Below are positions 1 through 8,800 of a stretch of DNA of 64,000 nt, piece by piece. The notes beneath the pieces are model-generated. The model was not told the DNA's origin, searched no databases, and was given only the letters and a program-made list of their open reading frames with translations. The position numbers were made by a program, and so were the translations under genes. Numbering within the stretch: the stretch's first letter is position 1; each line of letters begins with the position of its first letter. The stretch is taken from the NCBI GenBank assembly GCA_938015435.1, contig CALLPN010000002.1, positions 1-64,000 of the forward strand, written 5' to 3'. Source of the DNA: an uncultured Saprospiraceae bacterium. GTDB lineage: Bacteria > Bacteroidota > Bacteroidia > Chitinophagales > Saprospiraceae.

Positions 1-75
1 TCGGAGTCCATGTGTTCGGAGTCCATGTGTTCGGAGTCCATGTGTTCGGAGTCCATGTGTTCGGAGTCCATGTGT
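1..75. repeat. 15-bp tandem repeat, five copies
   Basis: Five perfect head-to-tail copies of the 15-mer tcggagtccatgtgt fill positions 1-75, and the array probably continues left of the window edge. The unit length is a multiple of three, so a spurious plus-strand frame stays open through it. The array lies downstream of the stop codon of the minus-strand GH3 gene, which suggests 3'-flanking rather than coding DNA. Confidence 0.9.
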
Positions 76-82
76 TTTTTCT

Positions 83-166
83 GCGAAAAAGCCACATTCC
101 CACTCCGACTTCGTGTTTAATTCTTAAACACTTGTGCGAAAAAGCCACATTCTCACTCCGACTTCG
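83..166. repeat. 31-bp direct repeat pair
   Basis: A 31-bp segment beginning gcgaaaaagccacatt occurs at 83-113 and again at 136-166 with one C/T difference, separated by 22 bases. The aaaaagcc core preceded by a T run also occurs in the tandem array at 29.0-29.45 kb, so these appear to belong to one dispersed repeat family. Both patches sit just beyond the 3' end of a minus-strand gene. Confidence 0.8.
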
Positions 167-194
167 CTTGTTTTCTGTCCAAGCCGCGCTGGGC

Positions 195-3173
195 TTACTC
201 TGGGTCCGCACTCCTGAGTTCTGCCATGGGTGGCGCAGGCTTGATTGGATCTTTTTTTATCGCATTATATATCGCAGTCTGAATCTTTGGGCGGTAGTTA
301 TATTTTCCAAGTTTGTTACTCTTCATGGTCGGATAAGTACGATTAGAAATAAATACATAAACAATATTTTGCTCCGGATCTGCCCAAGCGGCGCAGCCAG
401 TAAATCCAAGGTGCCCAAAAGTGGATTCACTAGCTAACTCCGACATATTTGCATTGAGATTTTCATCCAATTGTTTCATATCAAAACCAATCCCTCTACG
501 TTTACTTTTAGGAAATCTAGTTGTGAATTTGTCTATCGTCTGTGAATTGATGTATCGACGTCCGCCATATGTGCCTCCATTAAGTAGCATCTGTAACAGG
601 ACCCCTATTTCCTTTGATGTGGAAAATAGTCCTGCATGGCCACTAACTCCACCCAACATAGCCGCGCCCATATCATGTACGGTACCTTGTAAAGTGGCGT
701 GCCTGAAATAGCTATCTTTTTCTGAAGGAGCAATTTCTGTTTTTGCAAATCTATCTAAAGGAAGAAAACCAGTTCTACGCAAGCCAAGAGGTTGATAAAA
801 ATTACGTTGAGTAAATGTATCTAACCTTGTGCCTGACAGATTTTTAATCGTGCGATGCATAAAGTAAAACGCCAAATCGCTATACCTATAATCATCATTA
901 TCTCTGAGTTCGCTAGAATAGATCCTAGACCAAATACTATCTACATATCCATCCGACATAAACATGTCTTCTGTAATCTTAATGCTAAAACTATCCTGAG
1001 GTGTAGTTCTATAGTATTTACTCATAGGCTTAGGATATCTAGCCTCAGTCATTGTCCTTTTATAAAAAGGAATCCATCCTGCCAACTTACCTTGATGTGC
1101 AAGCATATCATTGATACAGATATCACCTTTATTGCAGGTATCGGATTCAGGTAAGTAAGTTTTGAGTTGAGCAGAAGGATCAAACAGGCCTTCATCATAT
1201 AGCTTCATCAACGATAAAGTACTAGCCATCGTTTTGGTGACTGAAGCGACATCGTAGATATCACTATTTCTAACTTTTCTTTTTCCTGAAGGAGTAAAAT
1301 GTCCGTACGATTTATCAAATATAACTTTACCATCTTTAGCTACAAATACTTGACAACCAGGGGCCGCTTTGCGCTTAATGAGTTCTTCTACCAACTTATC
1401 TATTTGTAATAAGCTATCACTTACCATCCCTACCCTCTCTGGCGAACTGTAACCCAGCGATCCATTGGACTCTCTATATACTCCCATCCCAAATGGAAAA
1501 GTAATAGATCCAGAAACGGGTAACTTTCCACTAATTCGATTAGCTCCAAACAATGCTTGAGCGGTCAAATCTTGTGTCATCTCATCTTCATCATAAGCGA
1601 CCAAGATAGGGTCCATACCTTCAAAAAATCTAAGTGCATATGGACTTCCAAATAAAGTAACAATTACTCTTTTTCTTTTCGACAATTCTTTGACATACTG
1701 TACTGCAGATTCCTCAATTCCAAAATTTTTAGAAGCATACTTACTCATATCATGAAAGCTTACAATGATATGGCTCGCATTTTCAAAATTAGCATCTAAC
1801 GATTTAGCTTTTACGGCATCTATTTTCTTACTCGAAAAATAATGCTGGGCATTAGCATAACTATTTATCCTAGTTTGAAAAGGAGTCTGAACCGTAGATC
1901 CAATCGTCAATGTCATAATGATCTTTTGCGCCGGCGTCGTAATAGGAATTTGGTTTTCTCGATCATTCACTAAGGTGAGTGCTTCTTCTATTAGCCTTGC
2001 TTTGAGCGCAAGTGATTCTTTAGAATTAAGATCCTCCGAAACATTATTAAGATCTAATTTTTCCGGTTTTTTGTATAGACCCAATCTATACTTTTCTAGC
2101 AAGATTCGTTTTACACTGGCTTCTACTTGACTCATTTCTATCTTACCTAATGCGATGTATTCTTTGATGGACTTGATCGACTTGGAAATATCTTCCGATA
2201 AGACGATCATATCATTTCCTGCTTCTAATGCTTCGGCCTCTGCTTGTCCTGTTTTGAAGTGCTTCGTTACACCTTTCATTTCCATCGCATCGGTAAATAT
2301 GATTCCGTTAAATCCAATTTCATCCCTTAATATATCTGTCAAAGCTGTCTTACTTAGAGAAGTAGGTCGGTTAGTACGATTATCTATTGCTGGTACATGT
2401 AGGTGTGCCGCCATCATACTTTTGATGCCGTACTTGGACAATGCTTCAAATGGCATCAGTTCTAAGCTATCCAACCTTTGCATATCATGAGCTATAATTG
2501 GTAAGTCTAAATGTGAATCTACATCTGTATCTCCGTGGCCTGGAAAATGCTTCGCACAAGCTATGATACCTTGATCTTGCATTCCTTGCATATAGCTGTA
2601 TGACTTAGCGGCTACGTTGTACATATCTTCTCCAAAAGATCTATCATTGATGACAGGATTATCAGGATTATTATTGACATCTGCGACAGGTGCAAAATTG
2701 ACATGCAGTCCGATTCGTTGGCAATGACGAGCTACTTCCTTACCCATCTCATAGATAAGGTTATTGTCTTGTATTGCACCGAGCATCAGCTGTCGAGGAA
2801 AACTAATGGTCTTATCTTTAAATCTCATTCCTAATCCCCACTCTCCATCTATAGCTGTCATGAGAGGAATCTTACTTTCGTCCTGATAAATATTGGTAAT
2901 CCTCGCTTCTTCTCGTGGGTCACCTTGAAAGAAACAGATGCCACCAATGTGATGTTCTCTTATCTGTCTTAAGATCTTCGCAGTCTCTTTACCATCTTTC
3001 TTACTGAATCCTCTTACCATAAAAAGCTGGCCAATTCGTTCGTCATCAGTCATTGCATTATACAGACTGTCCGTCCAAGCATGCTCAGTAAGTAGCGTTT
3101 GTGATTCAGCTTTTATCTGAATCAACATCAAGAATAAAACTGCTATTATATATTTATGATTTGTCTTATTCAT
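195..3173 (-). CDS. Glycoside hydrolase family 3 / serine hydrolase fusion protein
   Basis: This exported enzyme of about 992 aa joins two domains. The N-terminal part (about residues 35-390) is a NagZ-like GH3 beta-N-acetylhexosaminidase: it has KHFPGHG near 208-214, DSH near 219-221 and FTDAMEM near 293-299 with the presumed nucleophile Asp. The C-terminal part (about 590-990) is a class C beta-lactamase/PBP-like serine hydrolase with an SVTK active-site tetrad near 644-647. GH3 plus beta-lactamase fusions are known in Bacteroidota and suggest peptidoglycan or amino-sugar turnover in the periplasm. The chosen ATG at 3173 gives a clean signal peptide (MNKTNHKYIIAVLFLMLIQ) and starts 4 nt after the upstream stop. 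A start at 3221 would add 16 residues overlapping the previous gene. Substrate is not determinable from sequence. Confidence 0.92.
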   Translation of the reverse strand: MNKTNHKYIIAVLFLMLIQIKAESQTLLTEHAWTDSLYNAMTDDERIGQLFMVRGFSKKDGKETAKILRQIREHHIGGICFFQGDPREEARITNIYQDESKIPLMTAIDGEWGLGMRFKDKTISFPRQLMLGAIQDNNLIYEMGKEVARHCQRIGLHVNFAPVADVNNNPDNPVINDRSFGEDMYNVAAKSYSYMQGMQDQGIIACAKHFPGHGDTDVDSHLDLPIIAHDMQRLDSLELMPFEALSKYGIKSMMAAHLHVPAIDNRTNRPTSLSKTALTDILRDEIGFNGIIFTDAMEMKGVTKHFKTGQAEAEALEAGNDMIVLSEDISKSIKSIKEYIALGKIEMSQVEASVKRILLEKYRLGLYKKPEKLDLNNVSEDLNSKESLALKARLIEEALTLVNDRENQIPITTPAQKIIMTLTIGSTVQTPFQTRINSYANAQHYFSSKKIDAVKAKSLDANFENASHIIVSFHDMSKYASKNFGIEESAVQYVKELSKRKRVIVTLFGSPYALRFFEGMDPILVAYDEDEMTQDLTAQALFGANRISGKLPVSGSITFPFGMGVYRESNGSLGYSSPERVGMVSDSLLQIDKLVEELIKRKAAPGCQVFVAKDGKVIFDKSYGHFTPSGKRKVRNSDIYDVASVTKTMASTLSLMKLYDEGLFDPSAQLKTYLPESDTCNKGDICINDMLAHQGKLAGWIPFYKRTMTEARYPKPMSKYYRTTPQDSFSIKITEDMFMSDGYVDSIWSRIYSSELRDNDDYRYSDLAFYFMHRTIKNLSGTRLDTFTQRNFYQPLGLRRTGFLPLDRFAKTEIAPSEKDSYFRHATLQGTVHDMGAAMLGGVSGHAGLFSTSKEIGVLLQMLLNGGTYGGRRYINSQTIDKFTTRFPKSKRRGIGFDMKQLDENLNANMSELASESTFGHLGFTGCAAWADPEQNIVYVFISNRTYPTMKSNKLGKYNYRPKIQTAIYNAIKKDPIKPAPPMAELRSADPE

Positions 3174-3177
3174 ATAT

Positions 3178-5133
3178 CTATTTTGTAAAAGCCTCTGGAT
3201 TGATTCTAACTGCTTTTTCATAATTTATCCTTGCCTCTTCATCATCTCCATATGCACCGTATGCATTATATAGATTAACGTATGCCGCAGCATTATTAGG
3301 TTCCAACTCGGCCATCTTTGTGAAATATTTAATTGCTTCCACATGATTTCCTTTGATTCCATTAGTTACGCCAAGAAGTCTATTCGTCTCTACATCATTT
3401 GGTTTGATGGTAATAGATCTAAGTAAATATTTCTCTGCACTTACTAAATCTTGCTTTTGTTCACCGAAATATTTTCCAGCGTCTCTGAGTGATATCGCTA
3501 GATTTGTTTCTCCATCTATATCACCTGGATACAAGCTCAATAATTTTTCATAACTCCCAACTGCATTTACAAATTCTTTGGCATAGAAAAAAGAATTCCC
3601 TTGAATGAGCAATGCATTTTTATAATTAGGATGTACTTCTAATGCTTTTGTAGTGTGCTGGATAGCTTCTTGTAAAAGTTTGGTTTTCTCTGGACCGTCT
3701 TTCATCCGAGCGGCTTTGTTTGACTTAGTTCCACCTGCTGCATTGAGCATCTTAGCACTACGGGTAGAAGTATGCACATCTGTCGTAAATAAAGTATAGT
3801 TATTTTTCCATACCATATTACGTGTCACCGTCTTACCCACCATAGCAATCATAGCGATTGCAAATACTCCTTTGATTATCATTGGATATTTTTGATATCC
3901 TTTCCATCCCAGATAAGCAGCTAAGAAAGCGAATCCAACTGAAGGCATAAATAAAAACCTTTCTGACATATTAGTACCTATTGGAAAAACGATATTCGAT
4001 ACTATAGATATCGTAGCCAAAAAGTATATGATGCAAAAAGATAGTACGCTTCTCTTTTTTAGATTGAGTAATGCATAAATACCCAATGCCAAATAGACCA
4101 AAGTAGAAAAGATGACACTGATATCACTCCATGACATAATATCAATATGACGAGGGTAATAATCATGTGTTAGTGGATGAGGCATTACCAATAATCCTAG
4201 ATACTTTCCCAAACAGTAAATCATCGTGGGCAAGCTTTCCATTTTAGATAAGGCTACATATCCACCATTGGTCCATTTCAAAAATGGATTATTCATCAGC
4301 TCCATAGGCGTGCCGCCCATATCCCAGCCAATGACTGAAGATCTTATTACTAAGAATGCTATGGTTCCGACAATAGCAGGAAGTATCGATTTCAGACTAG
4401 TTGATATCGTTGCTTTTCTAAAGGTATAAAGGGCCAATGGAATCACTGCCAAAAATGTGATCGTATTTTCCTTTGACATAAGCGCTAAGAAGAAGAACAA
4501 ACCTGAAAATACCATGAACTTCTTTTTATTTTCATCGTACCATCTTATCGCATAGTACAATGCAGCTAGACTTCCAAGAAGACAAACTATTTCATCGCGC
4601 CCCTTAATGTTTGCTACCGCTTCTGTATGTATTGGATGAACCGCAAAAATGATACACGCTGCAAAAATCATATATCTCCAATGTGACGATTTATCATGCT
4701 TAAGGAAGAATCGCTCTAGCGTCAAATATAATACAAGGACTAAAAGCGCAAACCATAATATATTTAGCAAGTGGCCCATTTCAGGCATATCACCGAATAC
4801 CTGATACTCAATAGCAAACATCACCGGAGTCAATGGTCTATAACGACCTCCAGAAACCAACTTTTCTTTACCGTCTACTTTGAAAAATCCTCGAAATGTA
4901 TCATAAGTAAGCAAAGCTGGAATGCCAGCAAAACCCTGTTTTGTGAACTCGTTATCTGTGATGACTATCGCATCGTCCTGAGTATATTGATGAGTAATAG
5001 TATTGACATACATCAAAATAGAAAGTATCGCCAATATTATCAGATGTACTTTGCGGCTTTCCCATTTACTAGTCTTAGGCAGAGGATCTCTAACCACTTC
5101 TAGCTTTGTTTGTTTTGATTTATGCTTTGCCAT
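3178..5133 (-). CDS. TMTC-like membrane glycosyltransferase with C-terminal TPR repeats
   Basis: The 651-aa protein has a charged cytoplasmic N-terminus, about ten membrane segments (residues about 28-450) and tetratricopeptide repeats in the last ~180 residues (for example EVHPNYKNALLIQGNSFFYA and AELEPNNAAAYVNLYNAYGA). The first external loop carries TQDDAIV, the acidic pair typical of GT-C fold transferases that use lipid-linked sugars. The layout matches eukaryotic TMTC O-mannosyltransferases and their bacterial relatives. The first gene of a two-gene operon, it ends 4 nt before the GH3/serine hydrolase start. A role in O-glycosylating exported proteins is inferred from the fold; donor and acceptor are unknown. 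Confidence 0.82.
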   Translation of the reverse strand: MAKHKSKQTKLEVVRDPLPKTSKWESRKVHLIILAILSILMYVNTITHQYTQDDAIVITDNEFTKQGFAGIPALLTYDTFRGFFKVDGKEKLVSGGRYRPLTPVMFAIEYQVFGDMPEMGHLLNILWFALLVLVLYLTLERFFLKHDKSSHWRYMIFAACIIFAVHPIHTEAVANIKGRDEIVCLLGSLAALYYAIRWYDENKKKFMVFSGLFFFLALMSKENTITFLAVIPLALYTFRKATISTSLKSILPAIVGTIAFLVIRSSVIGWDMGGTPMELMNNPFLKWTNGGYVALSKMESLPTMIYCLGKYLGLLVMPHPLTHDYYPRHIDIMSWSDISVIFSTLVYLALGIYALLNLKKRSVLSFCIIYFLATISIVSNIVFPIGTNMSERFLFMPSVGFAFLAAYLGWKGYQKYPMIIKGVFAIAMIAMVGKTVTRNMVWKNNYTLFTTDVHTSTRSAKMLNAAGGTKSNKAARMKDGPEKTKLLQEAIQHTTKALEVHPNYKNALLIQGNSFFYAKEFVNAVGSYEKLLSLYPGDIDGETNLAISLRDAGKYFGEQKQDLVSAEKYLLRSITIKPNDVETNRLLGVTNGIKGNHVEAIKYFTKMAELEPNNAAAYVNLYNAYGAYGDDEEARINYEKAVRINPEAFTK

Positions 5134-5437
5134 GTCAACAAAGTTAACAAATTAGACCTTTTTATAATGTGTAATTGCAAAAAATGATGTCGTTTGAATA
5201 ACAACTCTCCAATTGAAATTTAAAGTTCATGATCTTTCAAAATGGCTTATATACTCCTTTGCTCCAAACTGAAATACAAAACTCTAATAAATCGAACCCT
5301 ATCATCACTAGTAAAATAATCATCCACACCCAATCTAAGGTGAAAAAACAATCCCACATTTCCATAATTTGTAAGTATCCTACTACATTTACAGTATACC
5401 GTAAAAGGAAAGAATATTCATAACTAGATAATCATAA
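5134..5437. other. Divergent intergenic region
   Basis: These 304 bases separate the minus-strand TMTC-like gene from the plus-strand oxidoreductase and should hold both promoters. A near-palindrome at 5388-5405 is annotated separately. A 64-codon open frame at 5229-5423 has no recognisable features and is not supported as a gene. Confidence 0.6.
5388..5405. promoter_or_regulatory. Candidate operator: 18-bp near-palindrome upstream of the MDR oxidoreductase
   Basis: The sequence tttacagtataccgtaaa is its own reverse complement except for one symmetric pair. It ends 32 nt before the oxidoreductase ATG, a typical position for a repressor or activator site. No regulator gene is adjacent, so the binding protein is unknown. 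Confidence 0.4.
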
Positions 5438-6448
5438 ATGAAAGCCGTATTACTCACCGAAGCCATGAACATTGTGATCTCCGATGTAGCTAAACCTACG
5501 CCCGGCAATGATGAAGTACTGGTAAAAGTAGCCGCTTCAGCACTCAATCATAGAGAATTATGGATCCAAAAAGGGTTGTATCCTGGACTGTCTGTCCCCT
5601 GTATATTAGGAGCTGATGGAGCTGGTATTGTAGCAGAGCTTGGCTCTGATATAGATCCTTCATGGCAAGATAAAGAAGTGATCATATATCCAGCATATGA
5701 CTGGGGCGATGACGAACAAGCACCTACCAGACAGTTTAGAGTATTGGGTATGCCTGACCCAGGGACTATGGCGGAATATATCAGCGTACCCACCAGTAGT
5801 TTGGTAGAGAAACCTAGCTATCTATCTTGGTCGGAAGCAGCAGCGATTCCAGTAGCCAGCTTAACCGCATGGAGAGCACTTAAGCGACATGGAAGGATCA
5901 AGAAAGGAGATAATGTACTGATCACAGGTATAGGCGGAGGAGTGGCACAAGCCGGATTGGCCTTGGCTCTAGCACACGAAGCTAATGTTTACGTTACTAG
6001 CTCTAGCTCGGACAAAATAGCTTTTGCTCAATCAATAGGTGCAACGGCTGGAGTCAATTATAAAGATGAAGATTGGCACAATCAACTTAAAGAAATCTCT
6101 GGAGGAATAGATATTGTTTTGGATAGCTCGCCATCTCCGGTACTCGATAACTATTTCAGATTTATGAATTATGGTGGGCGCATTGTTACTTACGGATCAA
6201 CTGGATCGCCAAAGACTACAATTAGCATCAGTAAATTTTTCCTTCGCCATATCCAATTTATTGGTACTGCGATGGGTAGTCCAACAGAATTTAAGGCGCT
6301 TTTACAATTTATGCAAAAGCATACAATCAGACCATTGATTCACTCCGAATTCGATTTAGTAGATGGAGAAAAAGCCTTCGATTCACTTAGGTCAGGAAAA
6401 CAAATTGGTAAAATAATAATCAATCATATCAAGCAATTTAACAAGTAA
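5438..6448 (+). CDS. Zinc-independent MDR-family NAD(P)-dependent oxidoreductase (quinone reductase-like)
   Basis: The 336-aa protein has the medium-chain dehydrogenase layout: a GroES-like N-terminal half (about 25-130) and a Rossmann domain starting near 155 with ITGIGGGVAQ as the nucleotide-binding turn. The usual zinc ligands are absent: there is no structural CxxCxxC lobe, and the GHE motif of zinc alcohol dehydrogenases is replaced by LGADGAG near residue 58-64. It is therefore closer to quinone oxidoreductase/enoyl reductase members than to true alcohol dehydrogenases, although automated annotation may call it zinc-binding. The HupE/UreJ gene follows 5 nt downstream, suggesting co-transcription. 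Substrate unknown. Confidence 0.85.
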   Translation: MKAVLLTEAMNIVISDVAKPTPGNDEVLVKVAASALNHRELWIQKGLYPGLSVPCILGADGAGIVAELGSDIDPSWQDKEVIIYPAYDWGDDEQAPTRQFRVLGMPDPGTMAEYISVPTSSLVEKPSYLSWSEAAAIPVASLTAWRALKRHGRIKKGDNVLITGIGGGVAQAGLALALAHEANVYVTSSSSDKIAFAQSIGATAGVNYKDEDWHNQLKEISGGIDIVLDSSPSPVLDNYFRFMNYGGRIVTYGSTGSPKTTISISKFFLRHIQFIGTAMGSPTEFKALLQFMQKHTIRPLIHSEFDLVDGEKAFDSLRSGKQIGKIIINHIKQFNK

Positions 6449-6453
6449 AGAAT

Positions 6454-7014
6454 ATGATTTCTATTTGGCTACAATTAGGATTTGAACATATATTAGATCT
6501 CAACGGATATGATCACATATTATACTTGATTACTCTTTGCGCAATATATAGTATAAAGGACTGGAAGAAGGTATTATACTTAGCGACAGCATTTACGATT
6601 GGTCATTCGATTACACTTGCGCTCAATGCATTTAATATCGTAAGTGTATCCTCGGATCTAATCGAGATACTTATTCCACTTACCATTATCCTCACTGCAG
6701 TATATAATTTGATTATAGATGATAAGCCTCAAAGTACTTCATTAGTTGGTTATATTTTGGCCATGAGTTTTGGATTGATTCACGGCATGGGAATATCAAA
6801 TTTCCTTAAGGCTCTTATGAGTCCAAGTGATTCATTGACCTTGTCATTACTTGGATTTAATATAGGTGTAGAACTCGCTCAGATAGTAGTAGTTTTATTT
6901 TCTTTGATAATTAGTTACCTTGCTCTGAATATCATTAAAATCAAGAGAAGCGATTGGATCAAAGTTATATCTTTGTTTTCTATCGCAGTAAGCTTATATA
7001 TTCTTTATCAATAG
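6454..7014 (+). CDS. HupE/UreJ family membrane protein
   Basis: The 186-aa protein has about six membrane helices. It begins with the family signature GFEHILDLNGYDHILYL, and has FTIGHSITLAL and FGLIHGMGIS; the histidine pairs are the likely metal-handling residues. The HupE/UreJ_2 family is linked to nickel, cobalt or other metal supply in hydrogenase and urease clusters, but many Bacteroidota carry stand-alone copies such as this one with no hydrogenase or urease nearby. The small membrane protein gene begins 11 nt after its stop. The actual transported ion is unknown. Confidence 0.85.
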   Translation: MISIWLQLGFEHILDLNGYDHILYLITLCAIYSIKDWKKVLYLATAFTIGHSITLALNAFNIVSVSSDLIEILIPLTIILTAVYNLIIDDKPQSTSLVGYILAMSFGLIHGMGISNFLKALMSPSDSLTLSLLGFNIGVELAQIVVVLFSLIISYLALNIIKIKRSDWIKVISLFSIAVSLYILYQ

Positions 7015-7025
7015 ACAGAAGTAAA

Positions 7026-7172
7026 ATGAATCACGAAGACGAAAAAGAAGAAACAACCAATGAAGAGAATAATACAGAAATAGCACCGACCTATAACTTC
7101 AAGTGGATGTTAATACTTCTATTGGTAGGAATAATAGGAAGTTTTATTTATGCAAGTATTAAACAAGTTTAA
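7026..7172 (+). CDS. Small single-pass membrane protein, unknown function
   Basis: This 48-aa protein has a very acidic N-terminus (MNHEDEKEETTNEENNTE) and one C-terminal membrane segment (WMLILLLVGIIGSFIYASI). The ATG at 7026 is preferred over one at 6954, which would overlap the HupE gene by 60 nt and add a non-conserved-looking leader. It sits 11 nt after HupE/UreJ and 9 nt before the DUF1801 gene, so it appears to be part of the operon. It is not a family I recognise; it could be an accessory subunit of the preceding membrane protein. Confidence 0.6.
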   Translation: MNHEDEKEETTNEENNTEIAPTYNFKWMLILLLVGIIGSFIYASIKQV

Positions 7173-7181
7173 AAAAATCTG

Positions 7182-7637
7182 ATGAAAATAAAGGCAAACA
7201 CAGTACAAGAATATCTAGAAAATATCCCTGAAGATAGAAAGCCGGCCATGAATAGGCTTAGAAGAGTTGTACTCGATAATATACCTGTAGGATTTGAAGA
7301 ATGTCTAAACTATGGAATGCCCAGTTATGTAGTACCACATAGTATCTATCCTGCTGGCTATCACTGCAATACGGAACTTCCTTTGCCTTTTATAAGCATT
7401 GCAAATCAAAAGAATTTTATTGCGTTATACCATATGGGCATATATGCCAATCCAGAATTGATGGCTTGGTTTGTAGAAGAATATCCGAAACATTGCAAGT
7501 ATAAATTAGATATGGGTAAGAGCTGCATAAGATTTAAGAAAACCGAACATATCCCTTACGAACTAATACAGGAACTCATTAAAAAGATGACGACAGCAGA
7601 TTGGATTTTGCTATATGAGAAGAATGTAAAATCTTAG
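7182..7637 (+). CDS. DUF1801 domain-containing protein
   Basis: The 151-aa soluble protein matches the DUF1801/YdhG-like fold: it opens with a helical segment (TVQEYLENIPEDRKPAMNRL), then GFEECLNYGMPSYVVP, then a beta-rich core and a C-terminal helix. Members are small cytosolic proteins related to the iron chaperone CyaY/frataxin fold, without established biochemistry. There is no signal peptide. It lies 9 nt after the small membrane protein gene. Function cannot be assigned beyond the family. Confidence 0.82.
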   Translation: MKIKANTVQEYLENIPEDRKPAMNRLRRVVLDNIPVGFEECLNYGMPSYVVPHSIYPAGYHCNTELPLPFISIANQKNFIALYHMGIYANPELMAWFVEEYPKHCKYKLDMGKSCIRFKKTEHIPYELIQELIKKMTTADWILLYEKNVKS

Positions 7638-7689
7638 ATTACATTATTTACATATGAAAAGTATTTAAGCTTAATAGACCTTATAAAGA

Positions 7690-8499
7690 ATGCAAAAAAA
7701 TATTTCTCTCCACTACTTTAATTTAGTAGTGCTCCTAATTGCTGTGTTCACTGCAGTATTCATATTCGATACAACACTTTACGATTCTTTATCTAGAGAA
7801 GATAGTATTATAGAATATTTAAGTGCACTATTTCTCTTGCTCTCAAGTTTATTTTTATGGAGATATTCTTCTTACGCTAAAAGTCGCAAGATTGTAAATT
7901 ATAAGTGGATAGTGCTTTTACTTTCATTCACAGCCATTTTGTTTTTCCTAGCCGCTGGTGAAGAAATTAGTTGGGGTCAACGAATATTTAATATTCCAAC
8001 TCCAGAATATTTATCCTCAATTAACGGACAACAAGAACTTAACTTTCATAATATAAACAAGAAATTTTTTGATAGAGTATTAGATAGAGTAAATATTATT
8101 TTCGTAATAGTTTCTACAGTACTACTTATACTTAAAAAAGATACTATTCTAGAAATAAAAACTCCGAACATATTTATCATCTGTGCCTTTTCTATTGTTC
8201 CTTTTTATACACAAAAAAGTCATTTAGACTTTTATCATATCACCTATTTACCATTAATCGGTATACTTTTCTTTGCTTTAGTATACAAAAACAAAACTCA
8301 TTTGTATGTAATAATAACTACCCTTATTATTACTTTTTTGATTCCAACGATCCATACCAAATATTACCATCTATTTCCCTCTCACAACAATAGTGCTAAT
8401 GAGTATAAAGAATTTCTTTTTTGCCTTTGTTGTTTAGCATATTCATATGTAATAAATACTCATCGTAAGCTAGGGACAAAAGGTCGCTGTCAAGTTTGA
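7690..8499 (+). CDS. Multi-pass membrane protein with GEEISWGQ motif, unknown function
   Basis: The 269-aa protein has about seven predicted membrane segments (for example IEYLSALFLLLSSLFLWRY and WIVLLLSFTAILFFLAA). Between segments 3 and 4 it carries AAGEEISWGQRIF followed about 25 residues later by NFHNINKKF. The paired glutamates, tryptophan and downstream NxHN look like a conserved polar centre inside the membrane. I recall this motif in uncharacterised bacterial membrane proteins but know no function. It begins 52 nt after the DUF1801 gene, and codon use is AT-rich like its neighbours. A metal-dependent membrane enzyme is possible but unproven. Confidence 0.7.
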   Translation: MQKNISLHYFNLVVLLIAVFTAVFIFDTTLYDSLSREDSIIEYLSALFLLLSSLFLWRYSSYAKSRKIVNYKWIVLLLSFTAILFFLAAGEEISWGQRIFNIPTPEYLSSINGQQELNFHNINKKFFDRVLDRVNIIFVIVSTVLLILKKDTILEIKTPNIFIICAFSIVPFYTQKSHLDFYHITYLPLIGILFFALVYKNKTHLYVIITTLIITFLIPTIHTKYYHLFPSHNNSANEYKEFLFCLCCLAYSYVINTHRKLGTKGRCQV

Positions 8500-8800
8500 T
8501 TCAACTAATATTGTTAATCACTGCATTACCAGTTCATATCAAAACCTAAAATTGCCACTAAATTCCATTCTCCATTTTAATTTTCCATTAGCCTAATACG
8601 CCAATCTATATTAAAGCTTTATGTCGAACGTTACCAATTGTCGTTAAGCATCGACTATTCTCATTCTGTTAAAAACGGATAACTACCTCCATTTAATCGT
8701 ATATATTCCCTGCTAACAGTACAAAATAGCCCTAAGGACAGCCAACTATGACTAAGTACTGACAAAGGATAGATGATCGATTTTTACCTTTGCTAACTAG
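8500..8800. other. Intergenic region before hemA
   Basis: These 301 bases contain no convincing gene or strong hairpin. The only feature supported is a -7 type promoter element close to hemA, annotated separately. Confidence 0.6.
8785..8792 (+). promoter_or_regulatory. Candidate -7 element (TACCTTTG) for hemA
   Basis: TACCTTTG matches the Bacteroidota -7 consensus TAnnTTTG and ends 8 nt before the hemA ATG, which would give a very short leader. No clear -33 TTTG box was seen at the expected spacing. Confidence 0.4.

Noticed and set aside
12..437. Plus-strand open frame starting with repeated FGVHV units
   Set aside because: It arises from the 15-bp tandem repeat and runs antisense into the well-supported GH3/serine hydrolase gene; its later part has no protein-like features.
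195..5133. Polysaccharide utilisation locus
   Set aside because: There is a glycoside hydrolase but no SusC/SusD pair, sulfatase or regulator near it.
5229..5423. 64-codon plus-strand open frame before the oxidoreductase
   Set aside because: Composition is Lys/Ile/Ser-rich from AT-rich DNA, with no signal, motif or ribosome site; it overlaps the candidate operator.
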